A DNA stretch of 64,000 nucleotides, from the NCBI RefSeq assembly GCF_000067045.1, contig NC_010125.1, forward strand, positions 522,001 through 586,000. The letters run 5' to 3'. Position 1 is the stretch's first letter, and each line of letters begins with the position of its first letter. The notes under the pieces were generated by a model that ran no database searches, had not been told where the DNA came from, and saw nothing but the letters and a program-made list of their open reading frames with translations. This document shows positions 28,867 to 37,526 of this stretch, one piece after another. The stretch is from Gluconacetobacter diazotrophicus PA1 5. GTDB lineage: Bacteria; Pseudomonadota; Alphaproteobacteria; Acetobacterales; Acetobacteraceae. Made by a program: the position numbers and the translations under genes.

Positions 28867-28870
28867 GAAC

Positions 28871-29944
28871 TCATTTCACCGTCTGGTCGCCGCAGCGGGC
28901 CAGCAGGGCGCGCAGATGGTTGACCACCGGAAACACCTCCACGTTCCAGTCGCCGCCCTGGGCGTCCCAGGCCTGCTGCTCCATCTCGACGATCTCGCGG
29001 TCTTCCTCGAAGATCCGGTTGGTGAATCCGCCCAGCACCGGCCAGATCACGTCGATCAGGAACGGAATCTTGGGCCGCAGCACGGACAGCAGGCCGAAGG
29101 CCCGGCTTTCGCGCTGGTCGGCGCTCTGCGGCACGTAGGCCGCCCACAGCGACATGATCATGTCGCCGTCCTTGTCGACGATGGTCAGCGTCTGGTACGG
29201 ATATTCCGTCCGGATCGTGACCACTTCCTCGACCGGCTGTTCGCGGCCCTCCAGGTCGCGATGGCGGCCGAAGATCAGCGCCTCGGCCAGCGGCTGGTGG
29301 GTCCCCGTGCGGGCGAAGCTGTAGCGCGCCTCGACGAAATCCTCGCCCCGGTCCTGGCCCAGCAGCCGCGAGCGGATCTGCCCCATCTGGCGGCGATGCA
29401 GGAACTGATGGTTCATGTCCATCAGGTTCTCATGCATGAACGTGTAATGGCATTTCACGCGCGGACCGAACTGCCGCGTCTTGAAGGCCGGATTGGCCAC
29501 CTGCGCCAACTTCGGAAACGGCACGGAATCCGCCAGCGCGGGGTCGCCGGGGAAGATGAAGATCAGCCCGCCTTCCTCGCGGCAGGGATAGGTGCGCACG
29601 CCGTTCGGCAGCTTGCCCTTGCCCAGATACGGCACGTCGATGCAGCGGCCGGACCGGCCGTACGCCCAGCCATGATAGCAGCACTGGACCGCCTGGCCCT
29701 TGACCACGCCCTTGCTCAGCGGCACCTGGCGGTGCGCGCAGCGGTCTTCCAGCGCGAAGACGCCGCCTTCCACCGGGCGGACCAGGGCGATCGGCTGGCC
29801 GGCATAGCGCGTGCCGATGGTCTTGCCGACCTTCAGTTCGCGCGACCAGGCCACCGGGTACCAGAAATCGGGATTGCAATCGATGGTCCGCAGATCCCGC
29901 GTCCCGGCCGATACCTGTTTCCCATACGCCACGTCCTGGTCCAT
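28871..29944 (-). CDS. Rieske [2Fe-2S] aromatic ring-hydroxylating oxygenase, alpha subunit type
   Basis: About 357 residues. The N-terminal Rieske domain has CAH (69-71) and CCYHGW (88-93), the C-x-H...C-x2-H ligand set. The mononuclear iron site follows in HENLMDMNHQFLH: Asp176, His179 and His183. The spacing between the two histidines is three residues, against four in many members. A late EEDREIVEMEQQAW supplies the usual third carboxylate region. Such enzymes hydroxylate or demethylate aromatic or terpenoid substrates with electrons from a reductase, and no reductase gene is adjacent. I chose the ATG at 29944 (AGGGCGGGACG upstream); an ATG at 29980 is in frame. It is divergent from hutH. 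Confidence 0.82.
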   Translation of the reverse strand: MDQDVAYGKQVSAGTRDLRTIDCNPDFWYPVAWSRELKVGKTIGTRYAGQPIALVRPVEGGVFALEDRCAHRQVPLSKGVVKGQAVQCCYHGWAYGRSGRCIDVPYLGKGKLPNGVRTYPCREEGGLIFIFPGDPALADSVPFPKLAQVANPAFKTRQFGPRVKCHYTFMHENLMDMNHQFLHRRQMGQIRSRLLGQDRGEDFVEARYSFARTGTHQPLAEALIFGRHRDLEGREQPVEEVVTIRTEYPYQTLTIVDKDGDMIMSLWAAYVPQSADQRESRAFGLLSVLRPKIPFLIDVIWPVLGGFTNRIFEEDREIVEMEQQAWDAQGGDWNVEVFPVVNHLRALLARCGDQTVK

Positions 29945-30092
29945 CGTCCCGCCCTGTTTCTGTTTCTGACTATGCGGCATTGTCTCGCGCCGTCCGCCCG
30001 CTGTCCTGCCCGCGTTGCGAAACCGAGCGTTGCAGTATGCGAAAGCATGGCGCCCGTGGCGCAGTGGCCCATTGCATCCCTTGCCAGGGGAT

Positions 30093-30136
30093 TTGACAAG
30101 AGCGGATCGCTGTCGCTATCGACCAATGTCTATACA
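30093..30136 (+). promoter_or_regulatory. hutH promoter with HutC-type (GntR family) operator
   Basis: A -35 TTGACA (30093-30098) and -10 TATCGA (30117-30122) are 18 bases apart. GTCTATAC (30128-30135) sits at the expected transcription start and matches the HutC-subfamily operator pattern GTMTAKAC, within the near-palindrome TGTCTATACA. A repressor bound here would block initiation. No hutC gene lies in this window. Confidence 0.55.
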
Positions 30137-30158
30137 AGTACAGGCAAGCCCCCCCGTG

Positions 30159-31703
30159 ATGACCGACTCCCTGATCCTGACCCCGGGTACGCTCTCCCTC
30201 GCGGATCTGCGGCGGCTCGCGTTCTCCGCGCCGTCAGTCACGCTGGCGGCGGGGGTGCGTGACACCCTGGCGCAGGCCGCGCGCTCGGTCGACCGGATCG
30301 TGGCCGACGGCAGGCCGGTCTATGGCGTCAATACCGGTTTCGGCAAGCTGGCGCGGACGCGCATCGCCGACGCCAACCTGCGCGACCTGCAACGCAACCT
30401 GGTTCTCAGCCACGCCGCCGGGATCGGCGCGCCGATGGACGACCGCACGGTGCGGCTGATCCTGCTGCTGAAGGCCAACGGCCTGGCGCGCGGCCATTCC
30501 GGCGTGCGGCCCGAAATCGTGGACCTGCTGCTGGAGATGGGCAATCGCGGCGTGCTGCCCGTCATTCCGCAGAAGGGATCGGTGGGCGCGTCCGGCGACC
30601 TGGCGCCGCTGGCGCACATGACGGCGGTACTGATCGGCGCGGGGCAGGCCAGGGTGGACGGGCGCGTCCTGCCGGGCGACCAGGCCCTGCGCGCGGTGGG
30701 CCTGGCGCCGGTGGAACTGGGGCCCAAGGAAGGGCTGGCCCTGCTGAACGGTACCCAGGCCTCGACCGCGCTGGCGCTGGTCGCCCTGTTCGACGCCGAA
30801 CGCGTGTTCCAGGCGGCGCTGGTGACGGGTGCGCTGACCCTGGACGCCGCCCGCGGCACCGACGCGCCGTTCGACCCGCGCCTGCACGCCCTGCGCGGGC
30901 AGAAGGGACAGATCGAATGCGCCGCCCTCTATCGCGCGCTGATGGCGGACTCGGCCATTCGCGCCTCGCACCGCGAGGATGACGAACGCGTCCAGGACCC
31001 GTACTGCCTGCGCTGCCAGCCGCAGGTCATGGGGGCCTGCCTGGACAGCCTGCGCCATGCGGCCTCGGTCCTGCTGATCGAAGCGAACGCCGTGTCCGAC
31101 AACCCGATCCATTTCGCGGAAACCGACGAAATGCTGTCGGGCGGCAACTTCCATGCCGAACCGGTGGCCATCGCCGCCGACCTGATGGCCATTGCGGTGT
31201 CGGAAGTCGGGGCCATCGCGGAACGGCGCCTGGCGCTGCTGGTCGATGCGCAGATGAGCGGCCTGCCCCCCTTCCTGGTCCGGGACAGCGGCGTCAATTC
31301 CGGGTTCATGATCGCGCAGGTCACGGCGGCGGCGCTGGCGTCGGAAAACAAGACCCTGGCCCATCCGGCCAGCATCGACAGCCTGCCGACCTCGGCGAAC
31401 CAGGAGGACCATGTCAGCATGGCCACCTTCGCCGCGCGGCGCGTGGGCGACATCGTGGCCAATGTCCGCGACATCGTCGCCATCGAATATCTGGCGGCCG
31501 TGCAGGGGCTCGATTTCCTGGCCCCGCTGCAGACGTCCCGCCCGCTGGCCGGCGCGGCGGCGGCCCTGCGCGCGCGGGTGCCGTTCTATGACCGCGACCG
31601 GATCTTCACCCCGGATATCGAGGCCGCGCGGGACCTGATCGCCGATGGCGTGCCGACATTGCTGCCCGGGATTGCCGACGTGCTGCCCCGGCTCGAAGTG
31701 TAA
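30159..31703 (+). CDS. hutH: Histidine ammonia-lyase
   Basis: 514 residues. The autocatalytic MIO cofactor triad Ala144-Ser145-Gly146 lies in [14 protein letters not shown], at the canonical position. Other family blocks are [47 protein letters not shown] and [26 protein letters not shown]. It deaminates histidine to trans-urocanate, the first step of histidine breakdown. An ATG 11 codons upstream (30126) is in frame, but it overlaps the candidate operator and start site, so I place the start at 30159. No hutU, hutI or hutG is nearby, which is unusual for a hut locus. Confidence 0.95.
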   Translation: MTDSLILTPGTLSLADLRRLAFSAPSVTLAAGVRDTLAQAARSVDRIVADGRPVYGVNTGFGKLARTRIADANLRDLQRNLVLSHAAGIGAPMDDRTVRLILLLKANGLARGHSGVRPEIVDLLLEMGNRGVLPVIPQKGSVGASGDLAPLAHMTAVLIGAGQARVDGRVLPGDQALRAVGLAPVELGPKEGLALLNGTQASTALALVALFDAERVFQAALVTGALTLDAARGTDAPFDPRLHALRGQKGQIECAALYRALMADSAIRASHREDDERVQDPYCLRCQPQVMGACLDSLRHAASVLLIEANAVSDNPIHFAETDEMLSGGNFHAEPVAIAADLMAIAVSEVGAIAERRLALLVDAQMSGLPPFLVRDSGVNSGFMIAQVTAAALASENKTLAHPASIDSLPTSANQEDHVSMATFAARRVGDIVANVRDIVAIEYLAAVQGLDFLAPLQTSRPLAGAAAALRARVPFYDRDRIFTPDIEAARDLIADGVPTLLPGIADVLPRLEV

Positions 31704-31721
31704 GGGTCGTGTAGACCTTAC
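31700..31721. terminator. Short hairpin spanning the convergent hutH and YaiI-family stops
   Basis: GTAAGG (31700-31705) and CCTTAC (31716-31721), with inner GTC/GAC, can pair; the stop codons of both convergent genes lie inside it. There is no U-run, so termination is only possible. Confidence 0.3.
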
Positions 31722-32182
31722 CTGGCCTGTGCCGCCCGCTTCCGCCCCCGCACCACGGCCGTGTCCAGCGCCGAGAGAAATGTCGAGCGATCCGCGCGGG
31801 TAAAGCCGCGCCCGCCTTGCGTGATCGCCCCGGTCGCGCGCAGGTCCTCCATCAGGTTGCGCATGGCCAGCGCCATGCCGATCGCGTCCTCGTCCAGGAT
31901 GCGCCCGCGCGGGTCCAGCACGCAGGCGCCGCGCGCCACGCAGCGCGCCGCCAGCGGAATATCGGCGGATATGACGATGTCGTGCGCGTTCACCTGTTCG
32001 GCGATCCAGTCATCGGCCACATCCATCCCTTGCGTCACCACGATCCGCTCGATCAGGGGGGAAGATGGGATGGCGATCATCCGGTTCGACACCACGAACG
32101 TCTGTAATCCGTGACGCTGCGCCACGCGATAGGTCTCGTCGCGAACAGGGCAGGCGTCCGCGTCAATGAAAATCCGGATCAT
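31718..32182 (-). CDS. YaiI/YqxD family protein (UPF0178, DUF188)
   Basis: 154 residues. The N-terminal IFIDADACPVRDE (residues 4-16) and the block DWIAEQVNAHDIVISADIPL, with conserved aspartates, are the marks of the DUF188 family, which has a PIN-like/NYN nuclease fold. LDPRGRILDEDAIGMALAMR follows. An RNA-related nuclease role is suspected from the fold but not established. It is the downstream partner of the TonB receptor gene, 71 bases after its stop. Confidence 0.9.
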   Translation of the reverse strand: MIRIFIDADACPVRDETYRVAQRHGLQTFVVSNRMIAIPSSPLIERIVVTQGMDVADDWIAEQVNAHDIVISADIPLAARCVARGACVLDPRGRILDEDAIGMALAMRNLMEDLRATGAITQGGRGFTRADRSTFLSALDTAVVRGRKRAAQAR

Positions 32183-32253
32183 GCCCCAGTCCTATGCCGG
32201 GGCGTGCGCTGTTGGCAAGGCGACGCGCCACGCTGCCCGGCAGGGACAGGGGG

Positions 32254-34554
32254 TCAGAACCGCTGCGAAATCCCGGTCAGGATCGTGCGGCGCAACCCGT
32301 ATTGCGGCGCGCCCACGCCGATTCCGGTTCCATCGCGCAGTTCGTACGTCCGGTCGAACAGGTTGATGACGTCCAGCCGCAGTTGCGTGCGTTTCAGGAA
32401 CGGCACGTGGAACAGGTCCTGGAACGACTGGACCAGCGACAGGTTGAACGTCACGTATTGCGGCAGCTTGACCCCGTTGGGCACGTCGCCGTCGGCGCGC
32501 AGGCCGCTGCCATAGACCATGGTGGCGGACAGCCTGGTCGGGTGGCCGGTGCGGTGGAAGAAGCTGTACGACGCCCCTGCCGACGCCGTCCAGCGCTGGT
32601 CATGGTCCAGGTAGATCCAGCGATGCTGGATATAGGCCAGGTCGTCGGGCGAGAAATTGAACTGCGCGCTGGTGATGTCCTTTCCGATCGCCCGCGACCA
32701 CGCCATGTTGCCGTACAGCGACAGCGGCCCGCGATCGTATGACGTGGCCAGTTCATAGCCGTTCACCTGTCCGCGCCGGTAATTGAAGCCCGACAGGATG
32801 ATCGGCGCGCCGAACTGGCCCTCGTCGATCAGGTTGTGCGCCAGCTTGTAATAGGCATCGAACGAGACCTGCCACCCCGGCAGCAGGCGCTGCGTGATGC
32901 CGGCATCGAAATAATGGTCGCTTTCGGCCTTGACCGTGCTGCTCTGCGGACTTGCCGCCTGCGCGCTGGTGCCGTTGAAGGCGGCGACCGACGCGCCGCT
33001 GACCACTTCGAAGGGCGGCGGCGTGAAATAGCGCGAATATCCGGCATGCAGCGTGGTTCCGCGCCACGGTGTCCAGACCAGGTTCAGTCGCGGGCTCAGT
33101 TGCTGCTGGTGGGTGTATTCGTCCACCCCGTCCATCCGCAGCCCGTAATTCACCGTCAGGTTGCGCAGCGGCTTCCATTCGTCCTGGATATACAGGCCCC
33201 AGATGGTCCCCGTCAGCCCGCTGCCCTGATGGATCGATTCCGGCGTCGTGCCGAACACGGCATTGCCTGCCGCATCGGTGCCGGTCTGCGGAAAGACCAG
33301 AGAATCCGTCTGCGACACGTTCCGTTCGACGAACACCTGGTAGCCGAAGCGCACGGTATGCCGGGGCGCCACCCGCCAGGTCACGTCGCTTTGCGTCCCT
33401 GACGAGAACACCGACCGCGACGCCTGCTGCGCGATGCCGTTATAGACCAGGTCCCCCAGCATGTCGGGCGAATAATCCAGGCTGCTGTAGCGCAGGAAAG
33501 CCGAACTTTGCAGGCTGAACCGTCCGATTTCCTTCTGCAGCGACAGGATGGCGAAATCCGTGATCTCGCGCTGGCGTTCGTCCAGGCTGGCGCTGTCGAC
33601 GCTGCCGGCCAGTTGCTGTGCCAGTGCGCTGCCGGCGAAGGACGGCTGCTGAAACTGCGTCTGCTGACCGGGATTGTTCGGAAGCTGGTATTCCGCGTTC
33701 GATACCCCGGCAATCAGGCTGATGCGCGTATCGTCGTCGGCGGTATAGCGCAGGTGCCCCAGGAAATGGTACTGGTTCGTCAGGTCGTGCAGCGCGTTGA
33801 AGCTGGAGGTGGTGTTCTCGATCCCCACCCGGTCATGCACGAAATCCCCGGTGGCGAAATAATCCCATTTTCCGCTATGTCCGCCATATTGCAGGGACGG
33901 AAAGAAATAGTCCCGCGCGCCGCCATAGATCGAGGCCTCGCCCCCCGGATCGGTGGTGCCGTTCTTGGTCGTGATGTCGATCACCGCCGCCTGCAGGAAC
34001 CCGTATTCGCTGGGCAGCGCGCCGGTCGTCATGGTCATGGAATCGGCGAAGCGCGTCATCAGCGTCTGGCCGAACACGGTCAGCCCTTCGGGCAATTGCA
34101 CGCCGTCCAGCCGGAACTGGACCTCGTTATGGTCGCCGCGCACATGGATCTGGCCGTAACTGTCCTGCGCCACGCCGGGGGCCTGCAGCAGCACGCTGTT
34201 CAGCGGCGCGTTGTCGCCGCCCGGCACGGTCTCGATGGCGTTGCGGCTGAAGCTGTAGACCGTGGCCCCGGTCGAAGGCTGCAATGCGGCCCGTGCCCGG
34301 TCCAGCCGTGCGGTGACGGTGATCGATTCGGGCGCCGAGGCGGAGGGCTGGCCCGGTGCCGCACGGGTGGTCACCGTCGTTGCGGCCGGCCGTGCCTGCG
34401 TCTGCCCGGGTGCGGTGTGCCGGGCGTCGGCCGGCCCGGTTCCTGCCGGGGCCGGCGCATCCGGCGTTCCGGCCCAGGCCGGCAATGTCACGGATGCCAT
34501 CCCTGACGACAGCAGGCTCAACAGGGCAAAACGGGTGCTGCGGGGAAGGGGCAT
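32254..34554 (-). CDS. TonB-dependent outer-membrane receptor
   Basis: 766 residues. A signal peptide ends TLPAWA-G and is followed by an alanine/proline/threonine-rich linker of about 50 residues. The TonB box region is ESITVTARL. The plug domain includes LNSVLLQAPGVAQDSYGQIHVRGDHNEVQFRLDGV. The C-terminal barrel ends in a DVINLFDRTYELRDGTG-type segment and GISQRF, with terminal phenylalanine. It should import a large or scarce ligand with energy from TonB-ExbBD. The ligand is not evident: no siderophore or cobalamin genes adjoin it. Confidence 0.9.
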   Translation of the reverse strand: MPLPRSTRFALLSLLSSGMASVTLPAWAGTPDAPAPAGTGPADARHTAPGQTQARPAATTVTTRAAPGQPSASAPESITVTARLDRARAALQPSTGATVYSFSRNAIETVPGGDNAPLNSVLLQAPGVAQDSYGQIHVRGDHNEVQFRLDGVQLPEGLTVFGQTLMTRFADSMTMTTGALPSEYGFLQAAVIDITTKNGTTDPGGEASIYGGARDYFFPSLQYGGHSGKWDYFATGDFVHDRVGIENTTSSFNALHDLTNQYHFLGHLRYTADDDTRISLIAGVSNAEYQLPNNPGQQTQFQQPSFAGSALAQQLAGSVDSASLDERQREITDFAILSLQKEIGRFSLQSSAFLRYSSLDYSPDMLGDLVYNGIAQQASRSVFSSGTQSDVTWRVAPRHTVRFGYQVFVERNVSQTDSLVFPQTGTDAAGNAVFGTTPESIHQGSGLTGTIWGLYIQDEWKPLRNLTVNYGLRMDGVDEYTHQQQLSPRLNLVWTPWRGTTLHAGYSRYFTPPPFEVVSGASVAAFNGTSAQAASPQSSTVKAESDHYFDAGITQRLLPGWQVSFDAYYKLAHNLIDEGQFGAPIILSGFNYRRGQVNGYELATSYDRGPLSLYGNMAWSRAIGKDITSAQFNFSPDDLAYIQHRWIYLDHDQRWTASAGASYSFFHRTGHPTRLSATMVYGSGLRADGDVPNGVKLPQYVTFNLSLVQSFQDLFHVPFLKRTQLRLDVINLFDRTYELRDGTGIGVGAPQYGLRRTILTGISQRF

Positions 34555-34709
34555 GGGGGCAATCGGTCCAGAGCAGGAGGAAACGGCGGGCAGGGGCCAG
34601 GCGGCCCCGTCCGTCTCCCTTAAACCGTATGATATAACGTTTCAATATGCTCCGTCGCAGTTTGGGCGGGATTTCCCCCGCTGTTGCGTCATGACAACAG
34701 GATGGCACG

Positions 34710-34740
34710 AAAAAGGGCGCCTTCCCGAGGGAAGGCGCCC
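34710..34740 (-). terminator. Rho-independent terminator of the second TonB receptor
   Basis: GGGCGCCTTCCC and GGGAAGGCGCCC form a perfect stem (34715-34740). On the minus strand it is followed by TTTTT (plus-strand A-run 34710-34714), 38 bases after the receptor stop. It faces the start of the next receptor gene and insulates it. Confidence 0.9.
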
Positions 34741-34777
34741 CTGACAGGCCCGGGCCCGCTTTCCGTATCGTGCCTGC

Positions 34778-37285
34778 TCAGAACTCCGTGTTGACGTTGC
34801 CGAAGAACTCGCGGACCGCGCCGCGCTCCATCGACTGGTAATCCCCGGTCACGGGGAAGCCGTTTTCGCCCATCATCGCGATATATTTGGAATTGAAGAG
34901 GTTGTAGACGTTGAAGTCGAGCGTGACGTTCTTGAAGACGCTGTAGTCGCCGAACCGGTAGCGCGCGCCGCTGTTGGCCAGCCAGTAGGGCGCCACATGC
35001 GTGTCGTTCATGACCGAGAACGGACGGCTGGAATAGTAGTTCGCGTCGAAATGCACCGTGAACCGATGCCACGTATAGCTTACGTTCGTCTTGTACATGA
35101 AGGACGGATAGGCATCCATCTTCTTGCCGTAGAGGTCGCAATTGCCCTCGGTCGGGCAGGCGTTCACATGCGCGCCGTAGGTGAAGTGGTTGTAGCTGAA
35201 GCTGTTATAGATCGACAGGCCCGGATAGGGCGTGATGGTCGCCGTGGCGTCCGCGCCCCACATGCCGGCCTTCTGCGTATCGATGACCGACGATGTGGGA
35301 TTGTTGAGGTCCCCGACCGAGGCGGAGATCAGGCGGTGGTAATCGTCCGAGCGATAGCCGTCCAGCGAGATCACGGCCAGCCGGGACGAATAGCGATAGC
35401 CCAGCAGATAGGTGAAGTCCTTTTCCGGCCGCAGGGTCTTCTGCAATTGCTGGAACACCTGCTGCGAGGTCTGCGCCGGGGTGGAACCGTCCGTGGGCGT
35501 CGGAACCGACACGGCCCAGGGCGAGGCGACGCCGCTGGCACCGCCGGTGCCCGCGATGCTGTAGGGACGCATGTTCTCGGCCATGTCGAAATAGATCTCG
35601 TTATGGGGCAGGAAGCGCCAGTCGAGATTGACATGCGGCAGGAACGCCGCCGACGACGTCATGCTGCCGTTCGGCAGCGGCCCGTAATTGAACGCCTCGT
35701 TGTTGTAGTTCGCCCCGCCCGATGTCGTCTGGAGCATGGACTTGAAGCCGTAATTGATCGCAACGGTACGAAGCGGCCGCCACGTATCCATGAAATGATA
35801 CTGGAACGTGTTGGTGTTCCACTGGAAGCCGTAATTCTGCATGAAGGCCGGCCCGTAGGTGGTGTAGGGGCCCACGGTCTTCAGCGGCGCGCCCTGGCCC
35901 AGCAGCGGCTCGTTATACCAGAACTGCGAGTACGCCTGGTTGTTGTTCTCGAACCAGACGCCGCTATGGATCGTGTGATCGGCGATGTGGTACTCCAGCG
36001 CCGTCTGGAAGCCGTAGCGTTCCTGCCTGGGCTGCCACACCTGTTCCGACAGCGGCGCGCCGGTGGCGGACGGCTGGTAGGGATCGCCGTACGTGTCGTA
36101 TTCGGTGTCGCTGTGGCCATAGATCGTCGATGTCCAGCGCAGGCGGTCGGTCACCGCCACGTCGAAGTTCAGGCCGCCGACATAATTGACCGTATGCTGA
36201 CCGGCATCATAGAAGGCGACCCCCGCCTGCTCGTTGGTGTTGATCCAGCCCGCCGGCAACTGGGCCTTGCCCCGGACGCCAGGCGGCGTCGCGCAGGACG
36301 GCGTGGTGCCGTCGCAATAATTGACCCAGTTCGCGGCGGCATAGGCGGCGGCATAATTGGGGTAGAAGGATTCGGTGCGCCAGCCCAGCGTGTTCAGGAT
36401 ATCGAGCGATTTATCGGCATAGCCCCAGACCTCGGCATCGGACCAGTTGAAGAAGGCGGACATGCGGCTGTTCGGGCCCAGCGGCTGCACCAGCTTGGCA
36501 TCGACCTGCTGCATGAAGGCCGGGCTGGGCGAATCATATTTTTCTTCATAGTTGCGGGCGTAGGAGACGAAGAATTTCGTGCCGGTCGGATTGAGCTGGC
36601 CGCTGTCGATGCGGACATAGGTGTGCTTCATGGCGTAGGAGCCGAAGCCCTGGCTGACCTTGCCGCCGAACTTGTCCTTCGGGTCACCCGTGAAGAACTG
36701 CATCGTGCCGCCGAGGTTGGTGTTCGACGGGATATCCACCGCCCCCGCGCCCTGCGAGACGTTGGTGCGTTCGATGTCGTCGGAAATGGCGGTATTGGCG
36801 ATGTTGACGCCATTGAGGTTGCCGTAGGTCTGGTCGTTCAGTGGAATGCCGTCCAGCGACATGCCGAGCTGATCCATGAAATAGCCGCGCATATAGACAT
36901 TGGCGCCCCAGGTATCGAGGCCGAGCGCGTCCGTGGAACTGAAGCTGACGCCCGGGACCTGGGTCAGCGACTTCAGAATGTTCGTTCCCGCGACCTGCTG
37001 CTCGATCATCGCCCTGGTTACGAGGTTTTCGGCATTGTGCGGAATGTTGCGGCGCGCGGTGACGGCGACGGATTCCTCCTGCGGCGCCGGGGTGGCGGCG
37101 GCCTTGCGCGCGCCCGGCTTCGACGCACCGGGTTTCGCCGTGCCGGATTTCGGTGTGCCGGATTGCGGCGTTCCGGAGGCGGCCTTGCGTGCCTGCGTGT
37201 CCTGCGGCGCGTCGGCCCGGGCGATATTGGCGAGGGCCGTCGAAGCCAGAATCGCGCACAGGGTCCAGGACATTTTTTGCCGCAT
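34778..37285 (-). CDS. TonB-dependent outer-membrane receptor with Pro/Lys/Gly-rich linker
   Basis: 835 residues. The signal peptide MRQKMSWTLCAILASTALAN ends near IARADA. A low-complexity linker of short SGTPKSGTAKPGASKPGA-type repeats (residues about 37-60) precedes the TonB-box-like EESVAVTARR. The plug begins NAENLVTRAMIEQQVAG and includes LKSLTQVPGVSFSS and YMRGYFMDQLGMSLDGIPLN. The barrel is tyrosine- and asparagine-rich and ends FFGNVNTEF. It resembles the large receptors acetic acid bacteria keep for iron chelates or other uncommon ligands; the ligand is unknown. It has its own terminator, and a strong inverted repeat lies about 120 bases upstream. Confidence 0.9.
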   Translation of the reverse strand: MRQKMSWTLCAILASTALANIARADAPQDTQARKAASGTPQSGTPKSGTAKPGASKPGARKAAATPAPQEESVAVTARRNIPHNAENLVTRAMIEQQVAGTNILKSLTQVPGVSFSSTDALGLDTWGANVYMRGYFMDQLGMSLDGIPLNDQTYGNLNGVNIANTAISDDIERTNVSQGAGAVDIPSNTNLGGTMQFFTGDPKDKFGGKVSQGFGSYAMKHTYVRIDSGQLNPTGTKFFVSYARNYEEKYDSPSPAFMQQVDAKLVQPLGPNSRMSAFFNWSDAEVWGYADKSLDILNTLGWRTESFYPNYAAAYAAANWVNYCDGTTPSCATPPGVRGKAQLPAGWINTNEQAGVAFYDAGQHTVNYVGGLNFDVAVTDRLRWTSTIYGHSDTEYDTYGDPYQPSATGAPLSEQVWQPRQERYGFQTALEYHIADHTIHSGVWFENNNQAYSQFWYNEPLLGQGAPLKTVGPYTTYGPAFMQNYGFQWNTNTFQYHFMDTWRPLRTVAINYGFKSMLQTTSGGANYNNEAFNYGPLPNGSMTSSAAFLPHVNLDWRFLPHNEIYFDMAENMRPYSIAGTGGASGVASPWAVSVPTPTDGSTPAQTSQQVFQQLQKTLRPEKDFTYLLGYRYSSRLAVISLDGYRSDDYHRLISASVGDLNNPTSSVIDTQKAGMWGADATATITPYPGLSIYNSFSYNHFTYGAHVNACPTEGNCDLYGKKMDAYPSFMYKTNVSYTWHRFTVHFDANYYSSRPFSVMNDTHVAPYWLANSGARYRFGDYSVFKNVTLDFNVYNLFNSKYIAMMGENGFPVTGDYQSMERGAVREFFGNVNTEF

Positions 37286-37406
37286 AAAGCTATTCCGTTT
37301 AATTTCCGATACGTAATAAAGTTACGGAATCGGAACTGGTGCGGCAACCCGATGGCTGTCCGGGTTGCCTGCGGCGTAACAAAATTTATTGCGATGATGC
37401 AAGAGT

Positions 37407-37433
37407 GTCACACAGGCCGCCAGCCTGTGTGAC
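37407..37433. promoter_or_regulatory. 11-bp inverted repeat between divergent receptor and lipoprotein genes
   Basis: GTCACACAGGC (37407-37417) and GCCTGTGTGAC (37423-37433) are perfect inverted repeats around CGCCA. It sits in a 241-base, AT-richer divergent gap, 122 bases before the receptor start and 93 before the lipoprotein start. No T-run follows, so an operator or leader hairpin is more likely than a terminator. Confidence 0.45.
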
Positions 37434-37526
37434 GCGGACATTACGGAAAATAAGGTAAAATCATATTGGCGCGAGCGCGCGGCGGCCCTATGCGTGGGCC
37501 TGCCCCCGAACAATCGCCTGTGGTCA

